Shown: piece after piece, positions 1 to 7,364 of the stretch
Layout of the letters: each line of letters starts with the position of its first letter
How positions within the stretch are numbered: position 1 is the first letter of the stretch
Assembly (NCBI RefSeq): GCF_014646875.1
Contig: NZ_BMOC01000012.1
Location: 38,299-102,298, forward strand
DNA from: Halobellus salinus
GTDB taxonomy: Archaea; Halobacteriota; Halobacteria; Halobacteriales; Haloferacaceae
Length of the DNA: 64,000 bases
Reading direction: 5' to 3'
Position numbers and translations under genes: made by a program
The notes under the pieces: model-generated
Told to the model about the DNA's origin: nothing
The model's database searches: none
The model's input: only the letters and a program-made list of their open reading frames with translations

Positions 1-48
1 TGTGCACCGCCGGTGGCGCGAGCCCCCCAGAGAGGGCCGACGGGGCCC

Positions 49-600
49 CTACTCCACGTCGGGGAGTCGATCACGGAGCCGCGGCCCAAGCGACCGCCCC
101 ACCGCGAACGCCGCGGTCCCGAGCGCCACGCCGAACAGCGTGTCGCTGAGGTAGTGCGTTCCGAGGTACATCCGCGAGACCGCGACCGTCGCGGCGAGCG
201 CCGTCGCGATCCGGAACGGCAGGTGGTCGGATCCGCGGGAGATCAAAGCGAGTATCGTCACCGCTGCGGCGTGGCCGGAGGGAAACGAGTGGGGGGCGAG
301 CCCGGACCCCGAGGTCTGACACACCGGCTCCGCTGGGAACGGCCGCTGGACGAGAGACATCAACGCCGGGACCACCACGCCCGTGAGTCCCAGCGCGACG
401 GCACCGACCGCGAGTTCGCGCCGCCACCCCGCGAGGTAGAAGATCCCGAGGAACACCGCCGCCGCCGCCGCCGACCCCAGCCCGGTGACGGATGTCATGA
501 ACTTCGTCAGTATCGGGTGTCTGATCGCCACGAGCAGCTCCGCGACGGCGGTGTCGACCGAGAGAATCCACGCGAGGAGGTCGGCTACCGCGCTGTTCAT
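49..600 (-). CDS. PAP2-family membrane phosphatase
   Basis: A 183-residue integral membrane phosphatase of the PAP2 (type 2 phosphatidic acid phosphatase) superfamily. The three family motifs are visible in order: a degenerate first motif with VQRPFP near residue 85, SFPSGHAAA near residue 107, and SRMYLGTHYLSD near residue 142. The last two carry the catalytic histidines. About five hydrophobic segments surround them. Such enzymes dephosphorylate lipid phosphates or isoprenyl diphosphates at the membrane; the substrate here cannot be read from the sequence. The broken arylsulfotransferase-like gene lies upstream on the same strand. The ATG at 600 is the first methionine of the coherent reading frame. 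Confidence 0.9.
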   Translation of the reverse strand: MNSAVADLLAWILSVDTAVAELLVAIRHPILTKFMTSVTGLGSAAAAAVFLGIFYLAGWRRELAVGAVALGLTGVVVPALMSLVQRPFPAEPVCQTSGSGLAPHSFPSGHAAAVTILALISRGSDHLPFRIATALAATVAVSRMYLGTHYLSDTLFGVALGTAAFAVGRSLGPRLRDRLPDVE

Positions 601-707
601 CGGTTCGGGCGGCGTGCCGGTGGGTCCGCCGGGCGCCGACCCGACCGGACCGGTGTGAGTGAGTGTCGGTGCATCGGAGTCGACCCGAGCGAGGGGCCAC
701 GCGAGGT

Positions 708-1537
708 TTACGCTTTTGCTCCCGGCGCCCGGTACCGGAACCCCGGTGGCCGACCGCGACCGCCAGCGCGGTCGACACCGCAGTAGTCACGGTGGCGGCC
801 CGGCCGACCGTCGACAGCCACAGCGGCGCGACGAACCCGGCGGCGTTCCGAACCACCGACGGAACGAGCCCGGAGAGAGGGGTTCCGGTCGACTCACCCC
901 CGCCCTCGGTTGCGGCCCCACGCGACGACCGGGTTTCGAGCCTCGACTCGTCGGCGGGTGGCGTGTCGTTCCGGGTGGCGTCCACCCCGATCCGTTCGAC
1001 GTCGTAGACGCCGACGCCGTCGATCCTCCAGACCACGTCGCCGTCGGTGTCGATTTCGAGCACCCGGCCGCTGTTGGTGTCGCCGACGAGGGTGTGGCCG
1101 TGCGGGAGTCGGTCGGCGTCGCGGGGCCACGCCATCTCGCCGTCGGTCCGAGTCCGCGCCCACGACCCGTTCCGGCGGCGGGACTCCACGATCCGGTCGT
1201 TCTGGGAGTCGACGCCGGGCGTCCACGTAGGGTTGCCGCCCGATCCCGGCCCCGCGAAGACGACCGAGTTCTGGTTCCGGAGGCTCACCACGTACCGGCC
1301 GTCGCGCGGGTGCTCAACGCCGTTGAGGTGGGTCCAATCGCGGGGGAGTGGCTCGCCGGAGTCAAGCTCGGACGCCGACTGTGCGGCCCACCCGTGGGTC
1401 CGTGCGCCCGTCCGAGTGTTGACCACGAAGACTGGGTCTCCTCCGATGTCCGCGACAGCCAGCCTGTGGGGGCTGACCCGGTCGACGTACTCGATTGCGA
1501 TCACACCCGCTGCGAGGGCGCTGACGACGCAGAGCAC
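708..1537 (-). pseudogene. Arylsulfotransferase-like (ASST) membrane protein, damaged at both ends
   Basis: The readable part resembles haloarchaeal arylsulfotransferase-family proteins: an N-terminal membrane segment, a beta-propeller portion with WPRDADRLPHGHTL and a following GRVLEIDTDGDVVWRI repeat, then a C-terminal hydrophobic stretch. Both ends look wrong. The frame stays open upstream of the GTG at 1537 through a good membrane segment without meeting an ATG, while an ATG at 1598 in another frame stops after six codons. At the 3' end the frame reads on through the whole PAP2 gene, whereas a stop in another frame at 708-710 would give a short basic tail. I infer frameshifts or decay; the boundaries are estimates. 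A mobile-element hairpin relic sits just upstream. Confidence 0.5.
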
Positions 1538-1618
1538 GGCGACGAGGGCGTGGAGTCGCGCGGGGAGTCCGAGTATGCTATCGGAGAGACGGATGCATCG
1601 GGGGTGCCGAGGTGAACC

Positions 1619-1641
1619 GCCTCGGGGTCAAGCCCCGTGGC
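1619..1641. repeat. Relic hairpin of an IS200/IS605-type right end
   Basis: A perfect inverted repeat, cggggt-caa-gccccg with flanking pairs, that is base-for-base the same as the hairpin at 5620-5642 except for one position in the right arm. At the latter site it lies just beyond a TnpB remnant, so this copy is probably a solitary end of a related element whose body has been lost. Confidence 0.5.
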
Positions 1642-1661
1642 ATCCGGCTTGTTCTCTGTGA

Positions 1662-1748
1662 ATATAGTGGTGTCTGCAAGTCTGTACTCACTTGATCGCA
1701 CGCAGTCGTGCGATCTCCCGAGCAATCAGTTGCAAACGCTACTATATC
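1662..1748. mobile_element. Possible MITE: 85-bp segment with imperfect terminal inverted repeats
   Basis: The left end (tatagtggtgtctgcaag, 1666-1683) and the reverse complement of the right end (1729-1746) match at 14 of 18 positions. Between them lies a near-perfect palindrome (1694-1715) with 9-bp arms gatcgcacg/cgtgcgatc. This is the architecture of a small non-autonomous inverted-repeat element. No target duplication is obvious and I see no related transposase in the window, so the call is tentative. The rest of the 1538-1853 gap holds only the promoter of the next gene. Confidence 0.35.
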
Positions 1749-1823
1749 CTGTCGGTTCTCCGACCGACGGGGTCGGCTCCGACCACGGGCGGTGTCGGTC
1801 AGTGTGTCCGATCCCGACGGGCC

Positions 1824-1835
1824 ACTTATGATTTT
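1824..1835 (+). promoter_or_regulatory. TATA-like box for 1854-2240
   Basis: An AT-rich run, cttatgatttt, is centred about 26 bases before the ATG at 1854. The spacing fits a leaderless haloarchaeal transcript. Confidence 0.45.
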
Positions 1836-1853
1836 GGAGTTCAATCATCACAT

Positions 1854-2240
1854 ATGAGTACCGCGACCGACTCCGGACTGTTTGACCTCCAGACGCTCAC
1901 CCCGCTGCACTACGTCGGGATCCTCCTGGCCGCGATTACTGGCGTGATTCACCTCCTGCTGGGCGTCAGGTTCGCGCCGAGTTCGCTTGGGCTCTCGTTC
2001 CTGTTTGCGGGTGTGGTATTCCTCGTCGCCAGCGCCGCAATCCTGGCGAACTACCGGCGGCGGCTGCTCTACGGCCTCGGGGTCCCTTTCACCGCGGGGC
2101 AGATTGTGATCTGGTACGGCGTCAACTTCGCGGCCGGGGCGAGGTCGTTCCCCGCCGACGTCGGCACGTTCGGGTGGGTCGATAAAGCCGCGCAGGTGCT
2201 CCTGATCGTCGTCCTGATCGCGCTGCTCCGCCAGGACTGA
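1854..2240 (+). CDS. Four-helix haloarchaeal membrane protein, function unknown
   Basis: A 128-residue protein with four hydrophobic segments at about residues 18-36, 42-62, 68-88 and 105-124, short loops and no catalytic motif that I recognise. I do not know a function. It resembles small conserved haloarchaeal membrane proteins. The frame is open further upstream, but the ATG at 1854 is chosen because the preceding codons do not look coding and a TATA-like box lies at the right distance for that start. It is followed by another membrane-anchored protein on the same strand. Confidence 0.75.
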   Translation: MSTATDSGLFDLQTLTPLHYVGILLAAITGVIHLLLGVRFAPSSLGLSFLFAGVVFLVASAAILANYRRRLLYGLGVPFTAGQIVIWYGVNFAAGARSFPADVGTFGWVDKAAQVLLIVVLIALLRQD

Positions 2241-2350
2241 TCGCGCGGGCCACCCGGTGACCGCCGCGGGCGGTGTGTGCGCCCCCGACACCCGGCGACG
2301 GAAGCGCCATTCAACGGACAAAAGACCCCACCCGTTGTAGTAGTGAGTAG

Positions 2351-3160
2351 ATGAAACCTAATCAGATCGACTTCGCCGTCGACATCGCCTACGGCGTTCT
2401 GCTGTTTCTTTCGATCGTGCTGATCCTCACCGTCGGGACCGCCGTCGGGATCGCGTTCGGGTTGGGTGCGTTGATCTCCTATGCGATCCACGTGGGGTGG
2501 AAGATGTCGCGGTTCGATCCTGAATGGATGACCACGGAGGTCGCCGAGCAGGTTGAGGAGACGATCACCGAGGAGGTAACAGAGACCGTCGGCGAACAGG
2601 TCTCGAAGGATTTCTCCGACAGCGTCGAAGCCCACATCACAGAGCAGGTCACCGAAGACGTCGAGGAGAAGGTGACACAACAGGTGACGAGAGACGTCGG
2701 CGAAAAGGTCACCCAGCAGGTCACCGAGGGTGTCGGGGAGGAAGTCGCAAAGCAGGTCACAGACGACGTCGAAGAAAAGGTCGCCGAGAAGGTCACAGAC
2801 GACGTCGAAGAAAAGGTCGCCGAGAAGGTCACAGACGACGTCGAAGAGCGAGTCACGGAGAACGTCGAAGAGCGAGTCACGGAGAACGTCGAAGAGCGAG
2901 TCACAAACGACGTCGAAGAGAAGGTCGCCGAGAAGGTCACAGACGACGTCGAAGAGCGAGTCACGGAGAACGTCGAAGAGACGATGTCCAAGGAGATCGC
3001 CGAGAACGTCGAAGGGGTGCTCTCCGACGAGGTGGGGTCGATCATCGAGCAGTTGGAGGAGGTAAACGACCGGATCGAACGCCGGCCGAGCCGCGAGGAG
3101 ATCGAAGCGGAACTCGCCGAGGAGGCGGCGTCCGAGGGGGCAGAGTCGGAGCACAAATGA
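2351..3160 (+). CDS. Membrane-anchored long repeat helix (valine-every-fourth-residue coiled coil)
   Basis: A 269-residue protein with two N-terminal membrane segments (about residues 9-30 and 33-50) and then nearly 190 residues of highly charged, proline-free helix. The helix is built from 12-residue units of the type VTDDVEEKVAEK and 8-residue units of the type VTENVEER. Valine recurs at every fourth position from about residue 57 to 215. The C-terminus is a glutamate-rich helix. I do not recognise a family. Similar haloarchaeal proteins are annotated as hypothetical or chemotaxis-like coiled coils. It may tether or scaffold at the cytoplasmic face. The first ATG of the frame is used. Confidence 0.8.
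   Translation: MKPNQIDFAVDIAYGVLLFLSIVLILTVGTAVGIAFGLGALISYAIHVGWKMSRFDPEWMTTEVAEQVEETITEEVTETVGEQVSKDFSDSVEAHITEQVTEDVEEKVTQQVTRDVGEKVTQQVTEGVGEEVAKQVTDDVEEKVAEKVTDDVEEKVAEKVTDDVEERVTENVEERVTENVEERVTNDVEEKVAEKVTDDVEERVTENVEETMSKEIAENVEGVLSDEVGSIIEQLEEVNDRIERRPSREEIEAELAEEAASEGAESEHK
2640..2990 (+). repeat. Intragenic 36-bp and 24-bp tandem repeats
   Basis: Within the coiled-coil gene, near-identical 36-bp units (beginning gtcacagacgacgtcgaag) and 24-bp units are repeated in tandem, alternating in blocks. Both unit lengths are multiples of 12 bases, so gain or loss keeps the frame and the four-residue helix period. Confidence 0.85.
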
Positions 3161-3227
3161 CGCTGCACACCACTCGCGGAGCGGTCCGGTGCGGTCACAG
3201 GCCGCGGCGAAACCCGGGGCGGTGACG

Positions 3228-4403
3228 ATGCTCGATAGTCTGATCCTGATTGGCCTCGCGGTCGCACTGTTCGTCGGCTTCAACATCGGCGGGTCGAACA
3301 CCGGGCCGGCGTTCGGCCCGGCGGTGGGTGCGGGGGTCGTCTCGAAACTCCTCGCGGGCGTCCTGATGTCGGTGTTTTTCTTTCTCGGCGCGTGGACTAT
3401 CGGCCGGCGGGTCGTGGACACCCTCGGAAGCGAACTAGTGACGAGTCCCGGCGTGTTCACCGTCGAGACGAGCATCGTGGTGCTGTTCTTCATCGGCGGG
3501 GCGCTCTTTGTCGGCAACTACGCGGGCGTTCCCGCCTCAACCTCGATGACGGCGGTCGGGGCGATCGCCGGACTCGCGCTCGCTGCGGGGGAGCTGAACT
3601 TCGCGGTGATGGGTGAGATCGCGGTGTGGTGGGTTGTGGCACCGCTCGTGGGATTCTGGGTGTCGGTGATGATCGGGCGGTACGTCTACCCCACCATCAA
3701 CGAGTGGGTGGCGATCACCAGCAGCGAGGGGTCGCTCGTCGAACTGGACCGGTCCGGGTTCATTCCGGTGCCGCGCACAGGGCCGAACACCTCGTGGCGG
3801 GAGTTCGTCGGGACGCTCACGTTGGTGTCGATCAGCTGTCTCATGGCCTTCTCGTCGGGGACGTCAAACATCGCAAACGCGGTCGCGCCGCTTTTCGGCG
3901 CGGGCGTGGACCTCAACTTCCTGATCCTGGTTGGGTCGGGTGCTGTCGCGCTGGGTTCGCTCACGATCGCCCGGCGGACGCTCGACACCCTCGGCAACGA
4001 CCTCACCGACCTCCCGCTGACCGCGGCGATCGTTGTCGCCCTCGTGTCGTCGGCGATCGTGATCGGACTGTCGGCGATCGGGATTCCGGCGTCGTTCGTG
4101 ATCATCGCCACGATGGCGATCGTGGGGCTTGGGTGGGGACGGGCCACCCGGACGGCGACGCTCTCGGACGGCCTTCGGGGCGGCGACGACGCGACAGTGT
4201 CGGTCGGCGCCCTGGCCGCCGAAGAAGCCGGGGAGGCAGCGCCGAGACTGGGCGAGGAGGACCCGGAGGACATCCCCAGCGCGTCGGACCTGTTTGACCC
4301 CGCAACGACCGGCCGGGTCATTCTGATGCAGAACCTCGTGCCTGTGTTGGCGACCAGCGGCGCGTACGTCACGTTCTGGGGACTCTTCCGGTTCGTGTGG
4401 TGA
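3228..4403 (+). CDS. Inorganic phosphate permease, Pit family
   Basis: A 391-residue polytopic protein that imports phosphate (or a related anion), driven by a cation gradient, in the PiT/PHO4 family. The two homologous family signatures are clear: FNIGGSNTGPAFGPAVGAG near the N-terminus and FSSGTSNIANAVAPLFGAG in the second half. Each carries the conserved asparagine and proline. About ten membrane helices flank a central hydrophilic loop and a glycine-rich linker before the last helix. ATG 3228 is preferred to the in-frame GTG two codons upstream because membrane sequence starts immediately after it. No PhoU-like gene is adjacent. Confidence 0.9.
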   Translation: MLDSLILIGLAVALFVGFNIGGSNTGPAFGPAVGAGVVSKLLAGVLMSVFFFLGAWTIGRRVVDTLGSELVTSPGVFTVETSIVVLFFIGGALFVGNYAGVPASTSMTAVGAIAGLALAAGELNFAVMGEIAVWWVVAPLVGFWVSVMIGRYVYPTINEWVAITSSEGSLVELDRSGFIPVPRTGPNTSWREFVGTLTLVSISCLMAFSSGTSNIANAVAPLFGAGVDLNFLILVGSGAVALGSLTIARRTLDTLGNDLTDLPLTAAIVVALVSSAIVIGLSAIGIPASFVIIATMAIVGLGWGRATRTATLSDGLRGGDDATVSVGALAAEEAGEAAPRLGEEDPEDIPSASDLFDPATTGRVILMQNLVPVLATSGAYVTFWGLFRFVW

Positions 4404-4472
4404 GCAGCGCCCGCTCCACGACCGACGGCGCGGAAGCGCCACGCTTACTCCGACCGGTCGCGACCTCCCGGT

Positions 4473-5456
4473 ATGCCGGTGCCCTGTGTCCGCGTCCCGA
4501 CCGAGCGTGGCGAGGAGACCCGCCAGGCGCTTGCGGCCCGTGACCTGCTCGACCGCCGCTACGAGATCACGGCGTCGGAGGGGAGCCTCTACGTCCCCGT
4601 GACCGACCGAGGGGCAGTGCCGGCGGGCTACGAAGTCGTCGACAGGGATGTCCCCGCGCGGGAGACCCAGACCACGCCCGCGGACGTCCTCGGGGTCGAT
4701 CCGTCCTACGAACGCCTGGGCGACATCGTCGTCCTTGACGAGGACGACCCCGAGCGCGCCCGGCAAGTCGCGGACGCGATCGTCGCATCCGACCTCCGCG
4801 CCACCACGGTAGTGAACCGTGCCTCGAAGGTCTCGGGCGAACTCCGGGTCCGGGAGTGGGACGTGCTTGTCGGGGAGTCGACCGAGACCGTCCACCGGGA
4901 GTACGGCCACGAGTTCGGGGTCGACATCGCCGAGGTGTACTTCTCGCCGCGGTTGGCGACCGAGCGCCACCGGGTTGTCGAGCAGGTGAACAACGATGAG
5001 TGCGCGCTGGACATGTTCGCCGGTGTGGGGCCGTTCGCGGTCCCGATGGCCGCCCGCGGCGCCGACGTCGTGGCGTGCGACCTCAACCCCGTCGCCGTGG
5101 CGTACCTCCGGGAGAACGCCCGACGAAACGGCGTCGACAACCGCGTGACTGCAATCGAGGGCGGCGTGCGCGAGCTCGTCACCGACTACGCGGGGTGGGC
5201 CGACCGGCTGGTGATGAACCTCCCACACACTGCGGGGGAGTTTCTCGACACCGCAGTCGAACTCGCCGGCGCGGAGTGTGTGGTCCACTACTACGACATC
5301 CAACACGAGGACGACCCGTTCGGCCCCGGAACACGGGCGATCCGCGAGGCCGCCGAGCCCGGTTACGAGGTCGCAGTCGAGACCGAGCGGGTGGTCCGAT
5401 CGTACGCGCCACACGAGGAGAACGTCTGCCTCGACGTTCGGCTCACGGCACGGTGA
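4473..5456 (+). CDS. trm5: tRNA (guanine37-N1)-methyltransferase, Trm5 family
   Basis: A 327-residue class I SAM-dependent methyltransferase that modifies G37 next to the tRNA anticodon. The first ~110 residues form the small D1/D2 domains typical of archaeal Trm5. The Rossmann part contains DMFAGVGPFAVPMAARG (SAM-binding motif I, about residues 179-195), CDLNPVAVAYL (motif II) and the catalytic/binding motif NLPHTAGEFL. Archaeal Trm5 and Taw2 (wyosine side-chain enzyme) are related; the NLPH motif favours Trm5. It is followed by the threonine tRNA gene. The ATG is at the start of the conserved N-terminus. Confidence 0.9.
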   Translation: MPVPCVRVPTERGEETRQALAARDLLDRRYEITASEGSLYVPVTDRGAVPAGYEVVDRDVPARETQTTPADVLGVDPSYERLGDIVVLDEDDPERARQVADAIVASDLRATTVVNRASKVSGELRVREWDVLVGESTETVHREYGHEFGVDIAEVYFSPRLATERHRVVEQVNNDECALDMFAGVGPFAVPMAARGADVVACDLNPVAVAYLRENARRNGVDNRVTAIEGGVRELVTDYAGWADRLVMNLPHTAGEFLDTAVELAGAECVVHYYDIQHEDDPFGPGTRAIREAAEPGYEVAVETERVVRSYAPHEENVCLDVRLTAR

Positions 5457-5511
5457 TTCGGAAGCCTTTTTTAGCTCATCGGAGTACCGTCGTATGCTGC
5501 CTTACCATCGC

Positions 5512-5584
5512 GCCGGCGTAGCTCAGCTGGCAGAGCGATTCCTTCGTAAGGAATAGGCCGAGGGTTCAAATCCCTCCGCCGGCT
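5512..5584 (+). tRNA. tRNA-Thr (anticodon CGT)
   Basis: A 73-base cloverleaf without intron. The 7-bp acceptor stem GCCGGCG/CGCCGGC is followed by discriminator T. The D arm contains AGCTGGCA. The anticodon stem ATTCC/GGAAT encloses loop TTCGTAA, giving anticodon CGT (reads ACG, threonine). The T arm contains GGTTCAAATCC. CCA is not encoded. An AT-rich box (cttttttag, about 5466-5474) lies roughly 40 bases upstream and may be the promoter. Confidence 0.95.
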
Positions 5585-5619
5585 TTCGTTCGGCTTCGCC
5601 TCTCGAATGACCGTAAACT

Positions 5620-5967
5620 GCCTCGGGGTCAAGCCCCGAGGCTTTCGCGTGGACTCCCGTTCTACCCACTAACAGTGGGAGGCGAATATTCGCCGCTCAC
5701 GTTCAGCGTCCCGCGATTCAAGCGCACATCTACGGGTGCGCCTCCGTTGTTTGCGTTTTGCCGACGTTGACGAGATGCTCCGCGTCTCGTCCGCACACCC
5801 GAAATCTGTGATTTCTAGGGACGACGGAGATACTGCAGACCGATGTTCTTCGAAGCGTTGTCGTCAGCGTGGTTCTCGTACCCGCACTTCTGACAACAGA
5901 ACGCTTCACCAGACCGATTGTCGCTGTGGGTGAACGGTTGGACTCGCCGACGGACACAAGCGCTCGA
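5620..5967 (-). mobile_element. Decayed IS200/IS605-type (IS1341-like) element: right end plus TnpB tail
   Basis: A remnant read from right to left. The last ~50 codons of a tnpB end at 5815. Then follow about 150 bases of 3' sequence including a small hairpin (ccac/gtgg near 5667-5679), the motif gctttcgcgtggactcccg (5641-5659) and the terminal hairpin 5620-5642. The same gcttt..gtggactcccg motif occurs at 63759-63777 in the element at the right edge of the window, which supports a shared right-end structure. No left end or tnpA is visible. Confidence 0.7.
5815..5967 (-). pseudogene. TnpB C-terminal fragment
   Basis: The reading frame ends in [20 protein letters not shown] followed by a short tail. 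This is the C-terminal half of the TnpB zinc ribbon (second CxxC) and the RuvC-III catalytic aspartate of the ADxNAxxNI motif. Upstream of about 5967 the homology is lost, so everything before the second zinc knuckle is missing. The fragment cannot be an active nuclease. Confidence 0.75.
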
Positions 5968-6034
5968 ATAGTCAGACGAGTGCGATGGTCGTCGACAGTG
6001 ACGTACTCCCACGAGTGGCCGGGGTGTTGGTGCC

Positions 6035-6265
6035 CTACTCCGTGAGTGGGAGCAGTATGCCGAAGATGAACACCGCAAGTAACACCACGAGGATGCCGAG
6101 GAACTCCGCATCGACGAGAACCGTATCAATCCACCCGGGGGCGTGGACTGTTGACACGCCGAGCGCCACGTCCCCCAAGAATCCGCCCATTACCAGCGAT
6201 ACTCCGAGCAATACGCTCGTTTTGGTGAGTTTGGCGTAATCTATATCGCCGTATCGTCCGGCCAT
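6035..6265 (-). CDS. Small two-helix haloarchaeal membrane protein
   Basis: A 76-residue protein that begins [15 protein letters not shown], a start I associate with a small conserved haloarchaeal membrane family. Two hydrophobic segments follow, at about residues 17-37 and 52-73. No function can be assigned. It is transcribed divergently from the next gene; the 83-bp spacer (6266-6348) contains an AT-rich run (ggataatatctttt) that could serve as promoter for either side. Confidence 0.75.
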   Translation of the reverse strand: MAGRYGDIDYAKLTKTSVLLGVSLVMGGFLGDVALGVSTVHAPGWIDTVLVDAEFLGILVVLLAVFIFGILLPLTE

Positions 6266-6348
6266 ACTGGTGGTTGGATTCCGGTTGGATAATATCTTTT
6301 CGACTGCCGAACCGAAGGAGTCTTCAGGTTGTCTGTCAGGGTGTCAGT

Positions 6349-6594
6349 ATGGACTCAGCACCTCTGTTAGAACTTCTGCCGGAGCTCGTCGAGATTGTCC
6401 TCTTCGGTGTCGGGAGTGTTGGTCTGACGGTGATTGGTGTCTTCATAGAGCGGTTTGCACTCCTCACGGCGTTGGACGGAGAGACCCTGCTCGGGGGGTG
6501 GTTCGCGGTGATGGGGTGTATGGCGCTCCTGTTTGGGTATCTCCTGTTTACTGACAAGCTCCGACCAAAGCTTGTGACTCTCACCGACGCGTGA
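6349..6594 (+). CDS. Small membrane protein, function unknown
   Basis: An 81-residue protein with two or three hydrophobic segments (about residues 12-34, 46-67) and a charged C-terminal tail. I do not recognise a family. ATG 6349 is chosen over the longer open frame because the upstream codons do not look coding and the start then lies at a normal distance from the AT-rich spacer. The stop codon (6592-6594) is eight bases from the 21-bp minisatellite. Confidence 0.65.
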   Translation: MDSAPLLELLPELVEIVLFGVGSVGLTVIGVFIERFALLTALDGETLLGGWFAVMGCMALLFGYLLFTDKLRPKLVTLTDA

Positions 6595-6602
6595 GAACCT
6601 GG

Positions 6603-6809
6603 CCGGCCTTGCCGTCTTCCTGACCGGCCTCGCCGTCTTCCTGACCGGCCTTGCCGTCTTCCTGACCGGCCTTGCCGTCTTCCTGACCGGCCTCGCCGTC
6701 TTCCTGACCGGCCTTGCCGTCTTCCTGACCGGCCTCGCCGTCTTCCTGACCGGCCTTGCCGTCTTCCTGACCGGCCTCGCCGTCTTCCTGACCGGCCTTG
6801 CCGTCTTCC
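6603..6809. repeat. 21-bp minisatellite, about ten copies
   Basis: Nine complete units plus 18 bases of a tenth, all of the form ccggccttgccgtcttcctg plus a. They differ only at one position (t or c in ctt/ctc), in the order T C T T C T C T C T. Because 21 is divisible by three, each frame repeats a heptapeptide: GLAVFLT on the plus strand; QEDGKAG, RKTARPV and a third on the minus strand. No convincing start precedes any of these frames, so I treat the array as intergenic. Confidence 0.9.
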
Positions 6810-7364
6810 ACCGCCTCAACACGGCGGATTTCGCCCCGGCGTTCCGAAACCGAGCCGTTCGAACGACGTGACGAAGGCGTCCCCGCCCCGGGAGGCGTTC
6901 CCGCACCAACTCGATCAACGCCGGTGTGCATTGCCCTCTGCCCGCGCCTGAAGACGCGGGAATCCGGCAATCGGATTCGGGCGGTCGTCGCCCGTCGGGT
7001 CCACTCTGCACTCGGGGGGAGCCGGCGACATACCGGCGGAACTCTCGGTTGTCTCCCTCGTGGGGCTGTGGCCCGGCCACTGCGGCCCCGTCGAACTCCG
7101 TGTCGTCGCCGTGCGACCCACCGCCCGCCACCCCCTGTGGCTCGGGGACGGCATCTCACCGAGTCCGTAGCATCCACACCGGCAAGCGCCACGGCTATAC
7201 AGACACCGACAACCGGGCCACGTGTCCGCTTGACCCCCACCGACAGACGGGGTATCCGCTCGTATCTGTATCACGCGCTCGTTGCTCCGACGATACTGAG
7301 CGATGCCTGGGTGGTGTGAGAAGCGTTCCACACCACCCTCAGCCCGAGCATAGACTGACCGTGG
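6810..7364. other. Gene-poor 555-bp stretch with decayed coding traces
   Basis: No intact gene is evident between the minisatellite and the ligase gene. On the minus strand a frame starting at 7240 opens with KRTRGPVVGVCIAVALAGV, which resembles the prepilin-type N-terminus of haloarchaeal pilins. It then loses sense and would need a frameshift to continue toward the repeat array. A pilin relic is possible but unproven. A hairpin at 6941-6960 is listed separately. Confidence 0.35.
6941..6960. repeat. Perfect hairpin cccgcg/cgcggg
   Basis: Six-base arms with an 8-base loop (cctgaaga). It lacks a following T tract, so it is not a clear terminator. Hairpins of this look are found at ends of haloarchaeal IS200/IS605-type elements, but no other element sequence is adjacent. 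Confidence 0.35.

Noticed and set aside
71..707. Long minus-strand frame extending the arylsulfotransferase-like gene across the PAP2 gene
   Set aside because: This part translates to arginine-rich low-information sequence, and the PAP2 motifs lie in another frame of the same strand. It is an open shadow frame.
5512..5584. tRNA intron or split tRNA
   Set aside because: The cloverleaf is continuous with a normal 7-base anticodon loop.
6603..6809. Repeat array as CRISPR
   Set aside because: Units are contiguous 21-bp copies without spacers, and no cas gene is present. The same applies to the arrays at 18128 and 47992.
6581..7240. 219-codon minus-strand gene with EDGKAGQ repeats
   Set aside because: The non-repeat part does not resemble a coherent protein, and competing frames are equally open because the unit length is divisible by three.
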